A stretch of 64,000 bases of DNA, taken from Stomorhina lunata (taxonomy: Eukaryota > Arthropoda > Insecta > Diptera > Rhiniidae). Where the stretch lies: positions 125,961,983 to 126,025,982 of the forward strand of contig OW121742.1 of assembly GCA_933228675.1 (NCBI GenBank), given 5' to 3'. Below are positions 61,601 through 64,000 of the stretch, piece after piece. Numbering within the stretch: position 1 is the stretch's first letter; the number at the start of each line of letters is the position of its first letter. The notes under the pieces were generated by a model that was not told where the DNA came from, did no database searches, and worked only from the letters and a program-made list of their open reading frames with translations. The translations under genes and the position numbers were made by a program.

Positions 61601-63150
61601 TGCGAACGGCAAATGCATTAGTCACAGAAGTTTTTCAAAGCCTAATACTCTATAGGATTTTATAATCGTAGCCAGGGAACTTTTCAGCCCAACTATTATA
61701 TATATTTTTTTTTTTTTGTAATAATATACATTTTTTCTTTAACTTTTAAAATCCACTTACAAATACAAGCAATTTTCTGCTCATTTTTGAGATTTTTGTA
61801 AAAATAAAAAGTTAGACCACACGACGTATGATTGATATTAATTATGACTTTTTTTATAATTTAGACTATAACTTCCAAAGTTTTCAAAAGATTTCAAATT
61901 TTAAAAAAATTAAAAAAGCAAAACCTTCCAATGTTTTAAATACTATAAACTAGCTAATATAAAGTCAAATGACTTCCAAGAGAAATTAAAGCGAAATTAA
62001 ATTAATTTAATTAAAACTAAATCTGGAACAAAATCATTTACCCTTCTCTGCTTAAAAATGTAAATTTAACTTTATACTTTTAATTGAAGGAGTCTGCCAA
62101 TAACAACAACTTTAACTTCAATCTAAAGCTAACAAACTATTGTTTGTTTGTTTGTTTGTTTAAAATGTTGTTATAGTTTTGTTTTTGCTGTTATCCTTTG
62201 AATTTTATATACAATAAAAATAAATAATATAACAGTAAGTAAACATTGTACGTGATTAATTTTACGCCATTTTATTGAAACCATATATTAAGCTTATATA
62301 CTACATACATATGTACTATGGATATAGATTTATATAAATTTTATAGTAAATGGAGATGTTACATATATGTATATTGATTGTATATTGATATGAATATAGG
62401 ATAGACCAGCAGTAGAACCCCGTAAAAATTGTGACTGCAAATGAATCTATTTAACTCTAGTTATCATGTCCTTAGATACTTCTGACAAAAACCTTTCCAA
62501 TAATATCCTAAATTTTGGATATTATTGAAAGGGTGATTCCTTTGGAGTATATGTATATTAGACGATACATATTAAAAATGATTAAGGACATTTTTGTTTC
62601 ATAACAAGTCGGTCTCGAAAGCTTTTAAACTTAATTTGTAAGGGGTTATCTGCAATTCAATTGCAGATATGTATCTTATATAGAGCTTAAACCAGTCTAG
62701 TATTTAAGTGTGTGTATGTATAAGAGACTATTCTTTTTTATATTCATGAAAAAAATTATCGCTTGTGGCTCTTTATTTGTGTATATAAAAATTGTTGTGG
62801 TTTTGCTACAACAAAAAATGTATTCTTTTAATTTTTCCAATCAGGATCAGGTGTAAATTTAAACAAAATCAAAATACTCACTAATAGATTAAAGCCAATA
62901 ACATTTTTGCACTTAAAAGAAATTTTAACGAGCAGAGATTAATATATCAATCAGAACTTTAACAGAATCATTTGCATAATCACTAAGAGAATCAATAACA
63001 GAATAGGGAAAACAATTAGGGCTGCCAGAAATTTTTCGTCAAAAATCGGAATATTTTTCCAAAAAAATTAAAGTTTATTTAGAAATATTAAGAAAATTGT
63101 TATATTTGATCTTATATTAATTACGATTTCTTGAAAACTATTATTGAGAT
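61601..63150. other. Non-coding AT-rich sequence
   Basis: Contains a TGTT microsatellite (62141-62160). An imperfect inverted repeat is present near 62495-62530 (CCAATAATATCC...GGATATTATTG). No gene was recognised. Confidence 0.5.
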
Positions 63151-63152
63151 TT

Positions 63153-63870
63153 TTATACCCTTCACCACCATAGGTGGAGAAGGTATTATAAGTTTGTGCT
63201 GATGTATGTAACGCATAGAAATATTTGTCTTAGACCCATCTTTTAGTATACCAATAGGCTTAGAATCACTTTCTGAGTCGATTTAGCGATGTCCGTCCGT
63301 CCGTCTGGCTGGCTGGACCCCCATGTAAACCTTGTAGTCAAACTACAGGTCGCAATTCTAAATATAATTTGATGAAATTTGGCACAGATCATTTTCTTGA
63401 TAATGGAACCATGGCTATTGAATTTCGTCAAAATCGGTTCATTATTTATGGTACCTCCCATAGGTCCCACTTCCCGGAATTGATATATTGGCCACAAAAA
63501 TCAATATTTTTTCATGAAATTTAAAGCAAATACTGCTGATGTAAATCTAAATCACTGTAATAAATTTCGTTGAAATCGGTCCACATTTGACCACAGCTCC
63601 CATACAAACTCTTCTTTAAAAACGCACTAAATGAGACAAAAATCACTAAAACGCTCGTAAATCTAAAGATAATAAAAATTTTGAGTATATTTTTTGCATA
63701 TAAGTCCAAATGGCGGAAACAGCTTAAATGTATAAGTTTTGAGAATATGTTTGTGTGATGGCAAAATTTAGCAAATATTTGTCTTTATACAGGAAAAAGA
63801 ACACCTTTGACCTTAGTGGTGAAGGGTATCGTATGGTCGGGCTTGACCGACTATAGCACTTTCTAACATG
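63153..63870 (-). mobile_element. Dispersed fly repeat with TACCCTTCACCAC ends
   Basis: The left end ATACCCTTCACCACCATAGG and the right end CCTTAGTGGTGAAGGGTAT are imperfect inverted repeats about 670 bp apart. The interior has the GTCCGTCCGTCTGGCTGG motif common in short fly elements. The right third matches 41905-42260 on the opposite strand. No protein is encoded, and the chance frames 63243-63497 and 63521-63709 should not be taken as genes. Confidence 0.7.
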
Positions 63871-64000
63871 TTTTTGTTATGGTGGATGGACTGTTATTTC
63901 GAGATTTTTTTTTTTTTTTTGTTATGTTGGATGAGATTTTTTTGTTATGTTGGATGGACTATTATTTTTAATAAATGTTATTTGCGCACCTTTTATATTC

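Noticed and set aside
63243..63709. Two minus-strand frames of 84 and 62 codons
   Set aside because: They lie within a dispersed non-autonomous repeat and show no conserved protein domain.

Overview
The window looks like nuclear DNA of a higher (calyptrate-type) fly. The base composition is very AT-rich, introns are 59-65 nt or several kb, the coding genes are fly-like, and the repeat content includes Tc1, jockey-type, hAT-like and tRNA-SINE remnants plus many minisatellites. The species cannot be named from sequence alone. Only four genes are well supported; most of the remaining sequence is tandem or dispersed repeat.

Region 1-9.6 kb: the 3' half of a multi-exon plus-strand gene for a tetraspan-like membrane protein (exons 1076-1183, 4948-5007, 8510-9232). 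Its second visible intron holds a complete three-exon gene on the opposite strand (6051-5280, 210 aa), a tetraspan protein that appears distantly related to the host. The host stop codon is TGA followed by C and a 7-bp hairpin, and the same frame stays open for 111 more codons, ending in a hydrophobic segment. This is a strong candidate for stop-codon readthrough.

Region 9.6-23 kb: AAGCTT-rich non-coding DNA, a tRNA-derived SINE interrupted by a foldback insertion, and three minisatellite arrays with the core TTTTCTATAGAAAA (30-bp, 21-bp and degenerate about 30-bp periods).

Region 23-34.5 kb: two secreted DNA/RNA non-specific endonuclease genes in convergent orientation (23159-24699 plus, 29378-27855 minus). 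They share one intron position. Between them lie a jockey-like retrotransposon fragment, a 23-bp satellite and a second SINE. A decayed copy of the first exon of the minus gene lies at 34.1-34.4 kb. Divergent 200-230-bp tandem repeats, one interrupted by an element with 31-bp terminal inverted repeats, fill 29.8-32.2 kb.

Region 34.5-64 kb: no convincing gene. It contains an 18-bp and a 114-bp repeat array, a Tc1 transposase pseudogene, two copies of a composite element (unique head plus 30-bp CTATAG-core array plus spacer), a 31-bp CTATAG-core array, a 3.1-kb 29-bp array flanked by direct repeats, a hairpin-forming foldback, a 200-270-bp repeat block containing a hAT-like MITE, and copies of a dispersed element marked by a GGTG-AGGGTAT motif. 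The most notable whole-window pattern is that at least seven arrays of different period and spacer share the same palindromic CTATAG core.
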